Shown here one piece after another: positions 28,263 to 37,453 of a stretch of 39,835 nucleotides of DNA. The notes below the pieces were generated by a model. The model was not told the origin of the DNA. It was given only the letters and a program-made list of their open reading frames with translations, and did no database searches. The stretch lies in the NCBI GenBank assembly GCA_003556605.1, contig PWQX01000267.1, forward strand, positions 1-39,835, read 5' to 3'. The stretch comes from Spirochaetaceae bacterium (GTDB lineage: Bacteria > Spirochaetota > Spirochaetia > DSM-27196 > SLAA01). Position 1 is the stretch's first letter. Every line of letters begins with the position of its first letter. Both the position numbers and the translations under genes were made by a program.

Positions 28263-29168
28263 ATGGATCTTACGGTGCAGATCGGCAGGAGCGAACTGTA
28301 TAATCCGCTCGGCGTCGCCTCGGGGACATTCGGGTACGGCAGTGAGTACGAAAAGCTCATCGATCTCAATCGAATCGGTGCGCTGTACACCAAGGCGGTG
28401 ACGCCCGAGCCGCGCCCTGGAAACGAAATACCCCGTATCGTTGAAACCCCTTCCGGTATGCTGAACTCTATCGGCTTGGCGAACGTAGGGCTGCAGCGCT
28501 TTATCAGCGACAAGTTGCCGTTCCTCAAGAGCGTTCCGTCGGCGGTTATCGTCAACGTCGCCGGCTCCGAGGAACGCGACTATTTCACGGTGGTGGAGAC
28601 CTTAGCGGCTGAGGATGCAATATGGGGATGGGAGATCAATCTCTCGTGTCCAAACGTGAAGTGCGGCGGGCTTGCGCTCGGCACCGACCCTGAACAAGTG
28701 AGGATGCTCACCGCCTCGTTACGAAGACTGACCGAAAAACCGGTGATCGTCAAACTCACACCGAACGTCACCGATATCACCACCATCGCCCGGGCGGCGG
28801 AAGACGGCGGGGCCGATGCGGTAAGCTGTATCAATACCTTGGTCGGTATGCTGATCGACACCGATCGGCAGCGGACCGTGCTGCCCGGCGCCACCGGAGG
28901 CTTGTCGGGCCCGGCAGTGTTGCCGGTGGGACTCGCCGCAGTGTACCGCGTCAGCCGCGCCGTTCGAATCCCGGTAATCGGTGTGGGAGGGATTCTCGAA
29001 CCCGATCACGCGCTGCAGTATCTGCTCGCCGGCGCTGCCGCGATACAAATCGGTACGGCAAACTTCATCGACCCCTCAATTCACCAACGAGTTCTCGAGG
29101 CGATCGAGCAATACGCAGCACAACACGAGGTACGCTCGATAGCCGAGTTCGGCCGGCTCCTGCGGTGA
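28263..29168 (+). CDS. pyrD: Dihydroorotate dehydrogenase catalytic subunit (class 1B)
   Basis: NPLGVASGTFGYG, NSIGLANVGL, WEINLSCPNVKCGG, VIVKLTPNVTDI, CINTLVGMLID, GGLSGPAVLPVGL, IGVGGI. Confidence 0.95.
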   Translation: MDLTVQIGRSELYNPLGVASGTFGYGSEYEKLIDLNRIGALYTKAVTPEPRPGNEIPRIVETPSGMLNSIGLANVGLQRFISDKLPFLKSVPSAVIVNVAGSEERDYFTVVETLAAEDAIWGWEINLSCPNVKCGGLALGTDPEQVRMLTASLRRLTEKPVIVKLTPNVTDITTIARAAEDGGADAVSCINTLVGMLIDTDRQRTVLPGATGGLSGPAVLPVGLAAVYRVSRAVRIPVIGVGGILEPDHALQYLLAGAAAIQIGTANFIDPSIHQRVLEAIEQYAAQHEVRSIAEFGRLLR

Positions 29169-29184
29169 GCAGCGCTCGCGGCCC

Positions 29185-29254
29185 AGCCCACCCACACGCC
29201 GCAGCGCACTCATGCCTCGCCGCACTCACACCCCCCCCACCGCACCCCCGTCTC
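29185..29254 (+). other. C-rich, G-poor tract downstream of pyrD (rut-like)
   Basis: By my count 42 C versus 10 G in 70 nt, including an 8-C run (29231-29238), in the convergent pyrD/queG gap. Confidence 0.45.
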
Positions 29255-29275
29255 GCCGCCGGGCGCACCGGCAGA

Positions 29276-30382
29276 TCACGTTTCAACGGCAAGTTGCCCG
29301 ATCGCCCATATCGCATGTTCGACAATGATCGGGTCACCGTCTTCGGCTCTGCGCTGCAACAGCGGCACAAGCGACCGGGCATGCACATTTGCGGCCACCA
29401 CGCATGCATTGCGCAGCAGCCCACGCCGTTTGGCGCGCATCAACGGCGTACCCCTGAACTGCCCGGCAAACTCTTCATCAGTCTCGATCATCAAGATACG
29501 CTCAAGCTCCTGTACCGGCCCGGCACGCCAAGCGGTAAAATCCGGTTCCGGACTCGGCTCGGCGGGCGCGTTCAAGGGGCAGACTTCTTGGCAGAGATCG
29601 CAGCCGAACAACCAGTTGCCGATCATCGGCCGTAGTTTCAACGGGATCGACCCCTTGAGCTCAATCGTAAGGTACGAGATGCAGCTCGCCGCGTCAATGC
29701 GGTGCGGCCCACGCAGCGCCCCGGTCGGGCAAACCTCAATACAGCGGCGACAGCTCTGCGGGCACGCACCGTGAACACCGCTCGGCGTCCGCGACTCAGA
29801 CCACGGCACGGTAGTCAGAATCTCGCCGATAACAAACCAACTACCGAGCGGCGCGCTGATCGCCAGAGTATTACGGCCGATAAACGCGATGCCGGCTTCC
29901 TCGGAGAACAAACGCTCGGCAAGCGGGACAGCGTCGGTGAAACTGCGAAAGCCGTGGCTTGGGTAGCGCTCCTGTAACCGTCTCCGCGCCCGCCTGAGCT
30001 TGCCGCCGAGCGTCTTGTGATAGTCGCGCCCCCACGCGTACCGCGCCACGCGCCCTACCGCCGCCCGGCGCTGCGCAACATGCTGCGCCTCAAAACGCTG
30101 ATAGTAGTTGAGCCCTACTACGATCACTGCGCGACAGCCGGGCAGCATCCGCCCGGGATCAAACTTGCCGGGTGCGTGGCGCTCAAGATACGTCATCTCA
30201 CCGTGATACCCGCAGGATAGCCACTCACGATACTCCGCGCTGCGCAGCTCCCGGCGCTCGCCGGCCTCGGACGCCGGCGGAACCGCCGCAGGCGCCACTC
30301 CCAGCAACGACAAGCCCTCGGCGGCGAGCACCTCGCGTAGCTCTTCCGGCACATCCGGTTGGAATCGGAGATCGCCGATCAT
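29276..30382 (-). CDS. queG: Epoxyqueuosine reductase
   Basis: YLERHAPGKFDPGRMLPGCRAVIVVGLNYY, FTDAVPLAERLFSEEAGIAFIGRNTLAI, CPQSCRRCIEVCPTGAL, GCDLCQEVCPLNAP (two 4Fe-4S motifs), HEAT-like tail. Confidence 0.93.
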   Translation of the reverse strand: MIGDLRFQPDVPEELREVLAAEGLSLLGVAPAAVPPASEAGERRELRSAEYREWLSCGYHGEMTYLERHAPGKFDPGRMLPGCRAVIVVGLNYYQRFEAQHVAQRRAAVGRVARYAWGRDYHKTLGGKLRRARRRLQERYPSHGFRSFTDAVPLAERLFSEEAGIAFIGRNTLAISAPLGSWFVIGEILTTVPWSESRTPSGVHGACPQSCRRCIEVCPTGALRGPHRIDAASCISYLTIELKGSIPLKLRPMIGNWLFGCDLCQEVCPLNAPAEPSPEPDFTAWRAGPVQELERILMIETDEEFAGQFRGTPLMRAKRRGLLRNACVVAANVHARSLVPLLQRRAEDGDPIIVEHAIWAIGQLAVET

Positions 30383-31029
30383 AGGGCCTTCTCGGGATAC
30401 GGACACAGCACCATGACGGGACACTCGGCGCAGGCCGGGCGGCGCGCGGTGCAGCAATAGCGGCCGTGATAGTTCAGCCGCATCGAGAACCCGCTCAGCT
30501 CCGACTCCGGGAGTAACGCGCGAACCTCACGCTCTATCTTGTGCGGATCCTTGTGCTCCGTGAGCGCCAGTCGCTGGGTCACGCGCATGAAATGCGTGTC
30601 CACAACCACACCAGGCTTGCCGTACAGCTGCGAAACGATCACGTTGGCCGTCTTTCTCCCGACGCCCGGCAAGCCGATGAGCTGCTCGATACTGTCCGGC
30701 ACCTTAGCGCCGAAGCGGTCAAGCAGCGCGCCCGCCGCGGCGCGCGCATTGCGAGCCTTACTGCGAAAGAATCCAACCGGCCGCAACAGCTGCTCGAGAT
30801 CATCGAGCTTCGCCGCGGCGAGATCGCGCGGGGTAGGATACCTCGCAAACAGCTCAGGGGTAACTTTGTTAACCTGCACGTCGGTGGTCTGCGCTGAGAG
30901 GATAACCGCAATCAACAACTCAAACCCGTTAGCGAATCGCAGCAAAGACCGCGTGGCGGGGTACACTTCGGCCAGCGCTGCATGCACCCGCAGCGCCCGT
31001 TCACGATCGGTCAAAACCGGCTTATCCAC
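30379..31029 (-). CDS. nth: Endonuclease III
   Basis: VILSAQTTDVQVNKVTPELF, GLPGVGRKTANVIVSQLYGKPGVVVDTHFMRVTQRL (HhH-D), Fe-S CCTARRPACAECPVMVLC. ATGA overlap with queG; GTG start at 31029 preceded by GGAG. Confidence 0.93.
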   Translation of the reverse strand: MDKPVLTDRERALRVHAALAEVYPATRSLLRFANGFELLIAVILSAQTTDVQVNKVTPELFARYPTPRDLAAAKLDDLEQLLRPVGFFRSKARNARAAAGALLDRFGAKVPDSIEQLIGLPGVGRKTANVIVSQLYGKPGVVVDTHFMRVTQRLALTEHKDPHKIEREVRALLPESELSGFSMRLNYHGRYCCTARRPACAECPVMVLCPYPEKAL

Positions 31030-31321
31030 GCCCCAACTCCAGACTCCCGGGAACCCAACTCCCTGACTTGAGGCGTAGTGTAGCATACCCGGCAACTGTC
31101 ATCAGCCGGCGTACCGCATCCGGAAGGAGATGTGGGAGTCCGCGTTACCACCAAAGGCCAAACGCACCTGCAGCCGCTGCGTGAGGAGCTTAGAACACCG
31201 GCAGGTCTTCCCGCAGTACCAATTCAAGCCCCTCCGGTCTTGGTGGAGCCTTCAGCCGCGAAACCTGCTCGCTTCATGCTGTGTACACCCCCGGTATCCG
31301 CTTCGTCGCGGGAAGGTATTC

Positions 31322-31351
31322 TTGACGTTATTGCGGGAGAGCTGATACAAA
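31322..31351 (+). promoter_or_regulatory. Candidate promoter for the dehydrogenase/LarA gene pair
   Basis: TTGACG (31322-31327), 18-bp spacer, TACAAA (31346-31351); flanked by inverted CTTGAC (31321-31326)/GTCAAG (31355-31360). Confidence 0.35.
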
Positions 31352-31475
31352 TAAGTCAAGGCTTATGAAAATATCGAGTGTATGAGTCAGGTACCAGTGG
31401 TTACTCGCCTGAAACAAACAGCCCGGCGGTGCCCCTGACTACTCGACTCTTTCGGCAGCCGGAGAAGGTTCAAGA

Positions 31476-32426
31476 ATGAATGGCACAACAGTTGTCGTAA
31501 CTGATTATCCTTGGGCGGACCTCCAAACCGAGAGACAGGCACTGGAAGAGGTTGGCGCTGCTGTGGTACCGGTGGCAGCCGAGGCAGATCTTGAAGGTCT
31601 CCTGGCGGACGCTGATGCGGTGTTGAACGGCTTCAAACCAATCACGGCACGTCTCATTGCCCGCATGCAGAACTGTCGCATCATCGCCCGTTGGGGGATA
31701 GGGGTGGACAACGTTGATGTAGCCGCTGCCACCGGCGCCGGTATTCAGGTGACCAACGTCCCCGATTACTGTATCGAGGAGGTGAGCACCCACGTCATTG
31801 CGTTGATCTTAGCTGCGAGCCGCAAGCTCTTCAGCGTACACCAACAGGTCTGCACGGGCAGCTGGGGATTCGCCGGTATTCGGCCTATCCACCGTCTACA
31901 AGGACAGGTGCTCGGCGTCGTCGGTTACGGACGCATTGGACGGGCCGTAGCGGCCAAGGCGGCCGCACTGGGGTTGGATGTGCTCTGTTTCGACGTCTGC
32001 GCACAGCAAGACGCGGCTGCCCGCCAGGTTGACCTCGAAACGCTTTTGAGTGATTCAGACTACGTTTCTCTGCACCTACCGTTATCCGAGGATACCCGGC
32101 ACTTTCTAAACGCGGAGGCGTTATCGCTGATGAAGCCGGATGCATTCTTGATTAACACCGCCCGAGGCGAGGTGCTTGACGTTGAGGCGCTCACAGCGGC
32201 GCTCAAAGAGCGACGCATCCAGGGTGCGCTCTTGGACGTGCTTGCCGAGGAGCCGCCTCGCAAGAATCATCCTGTAAGAGAGTCCGGGGCGATTCTGACC
32301 GGACACACGGCGTGGTATTCAGAGGAGGCACTGGTGGAACTACGACTCAAAGCAGTGCGGCAGGTGGTACTCGCCCTTTCGGGGAAGCCGGTAGAATCCC
32401 CTGTCAACCGCCTCGCCGACAGTTGA
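31476..32426 (+). CDS. D-isomer-specific 2-hydroxyacid dehydrogenase
   Basis: GIGVDNVDVAAATGAGIQVTNVP, LGVVGYGRIGRAVAAKAAALG (NAD Rossmann), VSLHLPLSEDTRHFLN, FLINTARGEVLDVEAL, TGHTAWYSEEA. Confidence 0.92.
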   Translation: MNGTTVVVTDYPWADLQTERQALEEVGAAVVPVAAEADLEGLLADADAVLNGFKPITARLIARMQNCRIIARWGIGVDNVDVAAATGAGIQVTNVPDYCIEEVSTHVIALILAASRKLFSVHQQVCTGSWGFAGIRPIHRLQGQVLGVVGYGRIGRAVAAKAAALGLDVLCFDVCAQQDAAARQVDLETLLSDSDYVSLHLPLSEDTRHFLNAEALSLMKPDAFLINTARGEVLDVEALTAALKERRIQGALLDVLAEEPPRKNHPVRESGAILTGHTAWYSEEALVELRLKAVRQVVLALSGKPVESPVNRLADS

Positions 32427-32528
32427 GCCCCCGGTCTCAAGCTGCCGCAGCGGGCATAACTCTGGTGGACAAGAGCGCAGCTTGACGCTGATTCCGGAGA
32501 ACTCCTCGAGCGATTAGGACCGGCGGCA

Positions 32529-32552
32529 GAAAAATCATGAGAAAAATCATGG
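32529..32552 (+). repeat. Two tandem copies of a 12-nt unit (GAAAAATCATG[A/G])
   Basis: gaaaaatcatga gaaaaatcatgg, just upstream of the larA-like GTG start (32569). Confidence 0.6.
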
Positions 32553-32568
32553 GTCGTGAGGTGATACA

Positions 32569-33843
32569 GTGACGCAACGATCAGTGCGATATGGGTCTGA
32601 AACTCTGGAGTTCGAGCTTCCGAGCGGCCGCTTGATTGACGAAGTCGGTGCCGCCCGCACCGAAGCGGTATCCGATCCTTCGAGTGTAATCTCCCGAGCG
32701 TTGCAGGCACCGTATGGTTCGAGCCCACTGCGCGAAGCTGTCAAGGGCAGCGGTTCGGTTACTGTTCTCGTTGATGACAACACGCGCCCCACGCCGGTGC
32801 ACTTGATTGCGCCACATATCGTTGAGCATCTGGAGCACGGGGGAATCGGGCGAACGGACATACGATTTCTCATTGCGGCCGGCACTCATCGTGCAATGAC
32901 CAACCGTGAACTCGAGCATAAGCTCGGCAGTGAGATCGCGAGCAAGTATCAGGTTTACAATCACCACTACGAGAACCCGGACGCTCTGTGCCGCATGGGA
33001 ACAACGCCGAGCGGTGTCCCTATTACCGCTAACCGAATCGCCCGAGACGCCGACTTTCTAATCGGGGTAGGCAATATTGTACCCCACCGCTACTGCGGCT
33101 GGTCCGGCGGGGCAAAAATCATCCAACCGGGAATCGGCGGTGAAGCGACCACCGCCGAAACACATCTGATGATAACGCGGTTCCCCGACGTCCGGTTAGG
33201 CGTGGTTGAGAACAAAGTCCGTGAGGAAATGGAGTCTGTGGCCGAGCGCGTGGGTTTGAAGTTTATCGTCAATACAGTGCTGACTCACGATCAGAGGCTA
33301 TATGACGTTGTGGCTGGAGACTTTCGACAAGCGTTTCGAGAGGGAGTCCGGCGGGCCGAATCGGTCTATTCCTGTCCGATTACGCAACGGGCGGATGTAG
33401 TGATCGCGAGTTCATTCCCGAGCGATCTGAACCTGTGGCAGGCGGCAAAAGCGCTGTACTCAGCCGAGCTCATGGTCCAGCCGGAAGGCATAATCATTCT
33501 GGTTTCGCCCTGCTATGAAGGCGTAGGTGAACACGATGAGTTCTGCCGCTTACTTGCCCTCGACTATCAGACCGTCGATGCGATGATAACGAACGGCGAG
33601 GTGCGTGATAGAGTCGGGGCCGCAGCGGTCTTGGCGGTCGCACTAGTTCGCAAACATGCGACGGTGTATCTCGTCTCAGAAGGAATTGTGGAGAGTGAAG
33701 CAGAGACCATGGGGATCGAGGTGTTCGGCAATCTACAGCACGCAATTGACAAGGCGCTTCGGGTCAAGGGACCGGGGAGTACCGTTTCAATTGCGCACGA
33801 GGCAACCGAGATTCTCCCGCGCTTGGCTGACTACCGCGCTTAA
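32569..33843 (+). CDS. LarA-family nickel-dependent 2-hydroxyacid racemase/epimerase
   Basis: VLVDDNTRPTP, FLIAAGTHRAMTNRELEHKLG, IGVGNIVPHRYCGWSGGAKIIQPGIGG, matching the catalytic His and pincer-binding His/Lys regions of LarA. Confidence 0.88.
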   Translation: MTQRSVRYGSETLEFELPSGRLIDEVGAARTEAVSDPSSVISRALQAPYGSSPLREAVKGSGSVTVLVDDNTRPTPVHLIAPHIVEHLEHGGIGRTDIRFLIAAGTHRAMTNRELEHKLGSEIASKYQVYNHHYENPDALCRMGTTPSGVPITANRIARDADFLIGVGNIVPHRYCGWSGGAKIIQPGIGGEATTAETHLMITRFPDVRLGVVENKVREEMESVAERVGLKFIVNTVLTHDQRLYDVVAGDFRQAFREGVRRAESVYSCPITQRADVVIASSFPSDLNLWQAAKALYSAELMVQPEGIIILVSPCYEGVGEHDEFCRLLALDYQTVDAMITNGEVRDRVGAAAVLAVALVRKHATVYLVSEGIVESEAETMGIEVFGNLQHAIDKALRVKGPGSTVSIAHEATEILPRLADYRA

Positions 33844-33971
33844 CTGACTGCCTATAAGCGCGTTATTTCCCGCGCGTCGCATGACCTCGAGTGCTGTCGT
33901 CTTTCGTTACAAGCACCGCGGCATGTCTTGTTTGCTGAAGCCGGTAGCCACGCCAAAGCTACGTTGGCATG

Positions 33972-34808
33972 CTACATCCACTGCCACGAGGATTTCTCTT
34001 CGTTCCTCGTAATGAACTGCCGAAGATATCGAATAGACGAACCAACCACATACTCGTTAGTTCCATCGGGAAACACCTCTACGCTCAATGGCCCATCGTA
34101 ATCTATGTCCTTCAATAGTGCAAAGTATCGATCGAAGGCGACACTGCCTTTACCTATCGGTCGGTGCGCAGTATCGGCAAGATGCACAACGGCAATCGAA
34201 GATGAGTTCATCCTGATCGCGCTTTCTTCCTCAAGCGCTGTGTGATCGGTATCCAGCATCAAAGCAGTCGAGGACAGCTGACTTCGGTCTATGAAGTCCA
34301 CCGTTTCGTCGATCGAGTTCAACGTATCACAGACGTGCGCACGAAGGGGCTCAAGCAGCACCATGACACCTCGCGGTTCTGCAATACTGTCCAGAAATGA
34401 TAATCCTTCGGCCATTCGTTCCATTGAATTACTGCGACCGTCCTCCCAGACCTTCCCCCGGAATCTCCCGATGTTCATTGGACATTCCAAAACCTCTGCC
34501 AGTTTCACGGTGCGCTCGCCCCACTCCCGTGCCCTACGCCGAAGCTCAGGGTCAATATGGTTCAAACACAGATCGTAGCTGCCGAAGTACTCTCCTGTAC
34601 ACAATTGCACCACATTCACGCTCTTCTTTCGAATACACGAGGACACATCTTTCAGGTCAAAGCGAAAGGGGTTGCCGATCATAATCTCTATTGAATCAAA
34701 CCCATGTTCGAGCAATAGATCAACCACGGACGGGAACGCGCCACGTATGCCGGTAACGGTCCGATCGGTCGGAATGGTACCATCAACCCACATGAAAGCG
34801 AGGTCCAC
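33972..34808 (-). CDS. Sugar phosphate isomerase/epimerase-like TIM-barrel protein (AP endonuclease 2 superfamily)
   Basis: Candidate metal ligands in VLLEPLRAHVCDT, LMLDTDHTALEE, VVHLADTAHRP, LSVEVFPDG. Confidence 0.78.
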   Translation of the reverse strand: MDLAFMWVDGTIPTDRTVTGIRGAFPSVVDLLLEHGFDSIEIMIGNPFRFDLKDVSSCIRKKSVNVVQLCTGEYFGSYDLCLNHIDPELRRRAREWGERTVKLAEVLECPMNIGRFRGKVWEDGRSNSMERMAEGLSFLDSIAEPRGVMVLLEPLRAHVCDTLNSIDETVDFIDRSQLSSTALMLDTDHTALEEESAIRMNSSSIAVVHLADTAHRPIGKGSVAFDRYFALLKDIDYDGPLSVEVFPDGTNEYVVGSSIRYLRQFITRNEEKSSWQWM

Positions 34809-34938
34809 TACCCACCACCTTCAATAACAAGCGTCTTGTCACACATTGAGACACGCTCCAATCTTTGTGGTATCGGCGGAGCGCAAAACGGAACACCCCC
34901 AGTGATCCATGACGTCCAAAGCAAGGACCTCGGCCGGA

Positions 34939-35658
34939 TCACTTCTCCGTCGCGAAATAGAGCTCCCGCATCTCTTCATCTTCTTTGATCAGGTCGACTG
35001 GGCCGTCCAAAGTGATTTCCCCTTGCGACAAGACATAGACGCGGTCGCTGAGCTGAAGTGACAATCGTGCGTTTTGTTCAACGATCAGGAGCGTCAGTCC
35101 CTTCGACTCCATAATATCCCGTAGCGTCGTGAAGATACGCATAACGATTACCGGAGCCAGCCCCATAGACGGTTCGTCGATCATTATGAGCTCGCAATCC
35201 GAGACCAGCGCACGGCCGATTGCGAGCATCTGCTGCTCTCCTCCACTCAAGGAGCCTGCGATTTGCTTCTTTCGCGTTGCCAGCTCGGTGAACAACTCAT
35301 AGACCTCGGCCGTCTTCGTCTTCCGCTTGCCGGCATCGATACGTACACCGGCTACCTCGAGATTCTCGTCCACCGAAAGATCGGGGAAGATCTGGCGCCC
35401 TTCCGGAACGTGTGCAATGCCCTGCCGCGCGATCTTGTACGGTTCAACTCCTATCAACGAGCGCCCGTGGAAAGACACCACCCCTCCTGGCTCAGGTTTT
35501 ACGAGACCCGAGATAACCCGCAAGAGAGTGCTCTTCCCTGCGCCGTTCGGCCCTAACACCGAGACTACTTCTCCGCTATCCACATGCAGATTGACTGCAC
35601 GCAACGCATGAATGCCGCCATAAGTTGCGGAGATATTCTCAATCGAAAGCAGTTTCAT
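34939..35658 (-). CDS. livF: Branched-chain amino acid-type ABC transporter ATPase (LivF family)
   Basis: GPNGAGKSTLLRVISGL, VPEGRQIFPDLSVDENL, LSGGEQQMLAIGRAL, IMIDEPSMGLAPVI, VEQNARLSLQLSDRVYVL. ATGA overlap with livG. Confidence 0.93.
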   Translation of the reverse strand: MKLLSIENISATYGGIHALRAVNLHVDSGEVVSVLGPNGAGKSTLLRVISGLVKPEPGGVVSFHGRSLIGVEPYKIARQGIAHVPEGRQIFPDLSVDENLEVAGVRIDAGKRKTKTAEVYELFTELATRKKQIAGSLSGGEQQMLAIGRALVSDCELIMIDEPSMGLAPVIVMRIFTTLRDIMESKGLTLLIVEQNARLSLQLSDRVYVLSQGEITLDGPVDLIKEDEEMRELYFATEK

Positions 35659-36428
35659 AGTGTCTCGTCTCCACCCAGGTAGGCCTTTATCACATTCTCG
35701 TCCTGCTCCACATCGCCAAAGACCCCTTGCGAGATAACCTCGCCGAAGTTGAGTACGTAAACCCAATCCACCACTCTGCGGATGAACTCCATGGTGTGCT
35801 CCACTAACAACATCGTGATGCCTTGCTCCTTAAGGCGCTCCATTATGCGCACTATGTCGGCGTATTCCTCTTTGGCCATCCCGGCCGCAGGCTCGTCTAA
35901 GAGCAGAAGCTCCGGTTCCAGGGCAAGGGCTCTCGCGATTTCGAGTGCACGCCGCTTGCCGTACGGAAGCGCGGTCGGCAGTTTGCCGGCCTCCGACTCT
36001 ATCCCCAACCGCTGCAGCAGCGTCATTGCATGCTCCAGTTGCTCGCGCTCCTCGCGGCGGTTGCGCCGGGTATTAAGAACGATGTCCAGAACGTTTGCGG
36101 AGAAGAAATGCCGTCTCGCGACCAATACGTTCTCAACCACGGTAAGACGGTGAAAGAGCCGGATTCGCTGAAAGGTCCTTCCGATACCGGAACGGGCAAT
36201 CTTGTTCGCACTGTACCCGGTGATGTCTTCTCCCTTGAAAAACGTTCTACCGGAAGTTGCCGGCAGCTCGCCTGAAACCTGATTGATCAAGGTAGTCTTA
36301 CCGGACCCATTGGGCCCGATAAGTCCGGTTGTCGTTCCCTTATTGACGGTGAGATTGATGTTCTTATTGGCGATAATTCCGCCGAACTGTTTTGTTAAGC
36401 CCTTCGTTTCAAGTAAGACTTGCATCAT
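35655..36428 (-). CDS. livG: Branched-chain amino acid-type ABC transporter ATPase (LivG family)
   Basis: GPNGSGKTTLINQVSGE, GIGRTFQRIRLFHRLTVVENVLVA, LPYGKRRALEIARAL, LLLLDEPAAGM, VEHTMEFIRRVVDWVYVLNFGEVI. Confidence 0.93.
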   Translation of the reverse strand: MMQVLLETKGLTKQFGGIIANKNINLTVNKGTTTGLIGPNGSGKTTLINQVSGELPATSGRTFFKGEDITGYSANKIARSGIGRTFQRIRLFHRLTVVENVLVARRHFFSANVLDIVLNTRRNRREEREQLEHAMTLLQRLGIESEAGKLPTALPYGKRRALEIARALALEPELLLLDEPAAGMAKEEYADIVRIMERLKEQGITMLLVEHTMEFIRRVVDWVYVLNFGEVISQGVFGDVEQDENVIKAYLGGDETL

Positions 36429-37440
36429 CAGCACCTGCTTCCGAGTCATCAACTACTGTCGCATCTTTCAGGGTCTTGGTGGCCCCCTCGACCTTCCAGA
36501 GTCGATCTAAGGCCTTCGAGGCCAAATCACCCAGTCCACGGGGAAGAAACACCACGAACAGGATCGTAATCGTTGACGCTAACAGAAGGTAGTAGTTCTC
36601 CCAGCCCGCATAAGGAAGCCTCAGCGTTTCGGGAAGAAGTGTCAGGCCGATTCCGCCGATCACGCCGCCCCAGAGGTGCCGCAACCCGCCCACAACCGCC
36701 ATTCCGACGAACCTGGACGACTCGAAGAACACAAACGGCTCCGGCGTCAAGAAGCCCGCAAAGTGCGCGTAAAGCGCCCCGGCGAGACCTGCCAACGCCC
36801 CGGAAAACGCGAACGCAAACACCTTCGCCTTTCGCGCGCTGATACCGCATGACTCGGCCGCCGTTTCGTCATCGTTGATCGCGAACATCGCCCGGCCCAA
36901 ATACGAACGCTTAATGTGATACATCGAGACAACCGTCGCGGCGAGAATGCCCAGGAACAGATAGTAATGCATATTGCTCGTGAACATCGATCCCGCCCAA
37001 CGCATGGGCGGTATCCCGAAAAAGCCGTTCGTTCCTCCGGTCAGAGGCTGTAGATTTACGATCAGTCGATGCACAATCAAGCCGAACGCTATGGTAACAA
37101 GCGATAAGAAAAACGCCTTGAGGTTGAACGACGGAACACTCACCACCAATCCTGCTACAACGCTGAAGATTACGCCGACGATTATCGACAGCGGAATAGG
37201 AACCCCGTAACTCGTCGAGAGAATTGCAGAGGTGTAGGCCCCGATAGCATAGAATCCGGCCTGACCAAGCGAGATCTGACCGGCGAAGCCGGTCAGAAAT
37301 ACCAAGCCCGAGGCGAGAATCGCGTGGATTAAGCCGCGATTCATGACGAACAATCGATACTCGTTTTCCTCCATCAGCGGGTAGTAGAGCACGGCCCCCA
37401 AGAACACAAGTATCATTACAAGTTTCAGTCGTTTTCGCAC
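36409..37440 (-). CDS. livM: Branched-chain amino acid-type ABC transporter permease (LivM family)
   Basis: HAILASGLVFLTGFAGQISLGQAGFYAIGAYTSAIL, FSGALAGLAGALYAHFAGFLTPEPF, GGLRHLWGGVIGG. GTG start at 37440 after GGGAAGG. Confidence 0.92.
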   Translation of the reverse strand: MRKRLKLVMILVFLGAVLYYPLMEENEYRLFVMNRGLIHAILASGLVFLTGFAGQISLGQAGFYAIGAYTSAILSTSYGVPIPLSIIVGVIFSVVAGLVVSVPSFNLKAFFLSLVTIAFGLIVHRLIVNLQPLTGGTNGFFGIPPMRWAGSMFTSNMHYYLFLGILAATVVSMYHIKRSYLGRAMFAINDDETAAESCGISARKAKVFAFAFSGALAGLAGALYAHFAGFLTPEPFVFFESSRFVGMAVVGGLRHLWGGVIGGIGLTLLPETLRLPYAGWENYYLLLASTITILFVVFLPRGLGDLASKALDRLWKVEGATKTLKDATVVDDSEAGADDASLT

Positions 37441-37453
37441 GCCTTCCCAGCTC

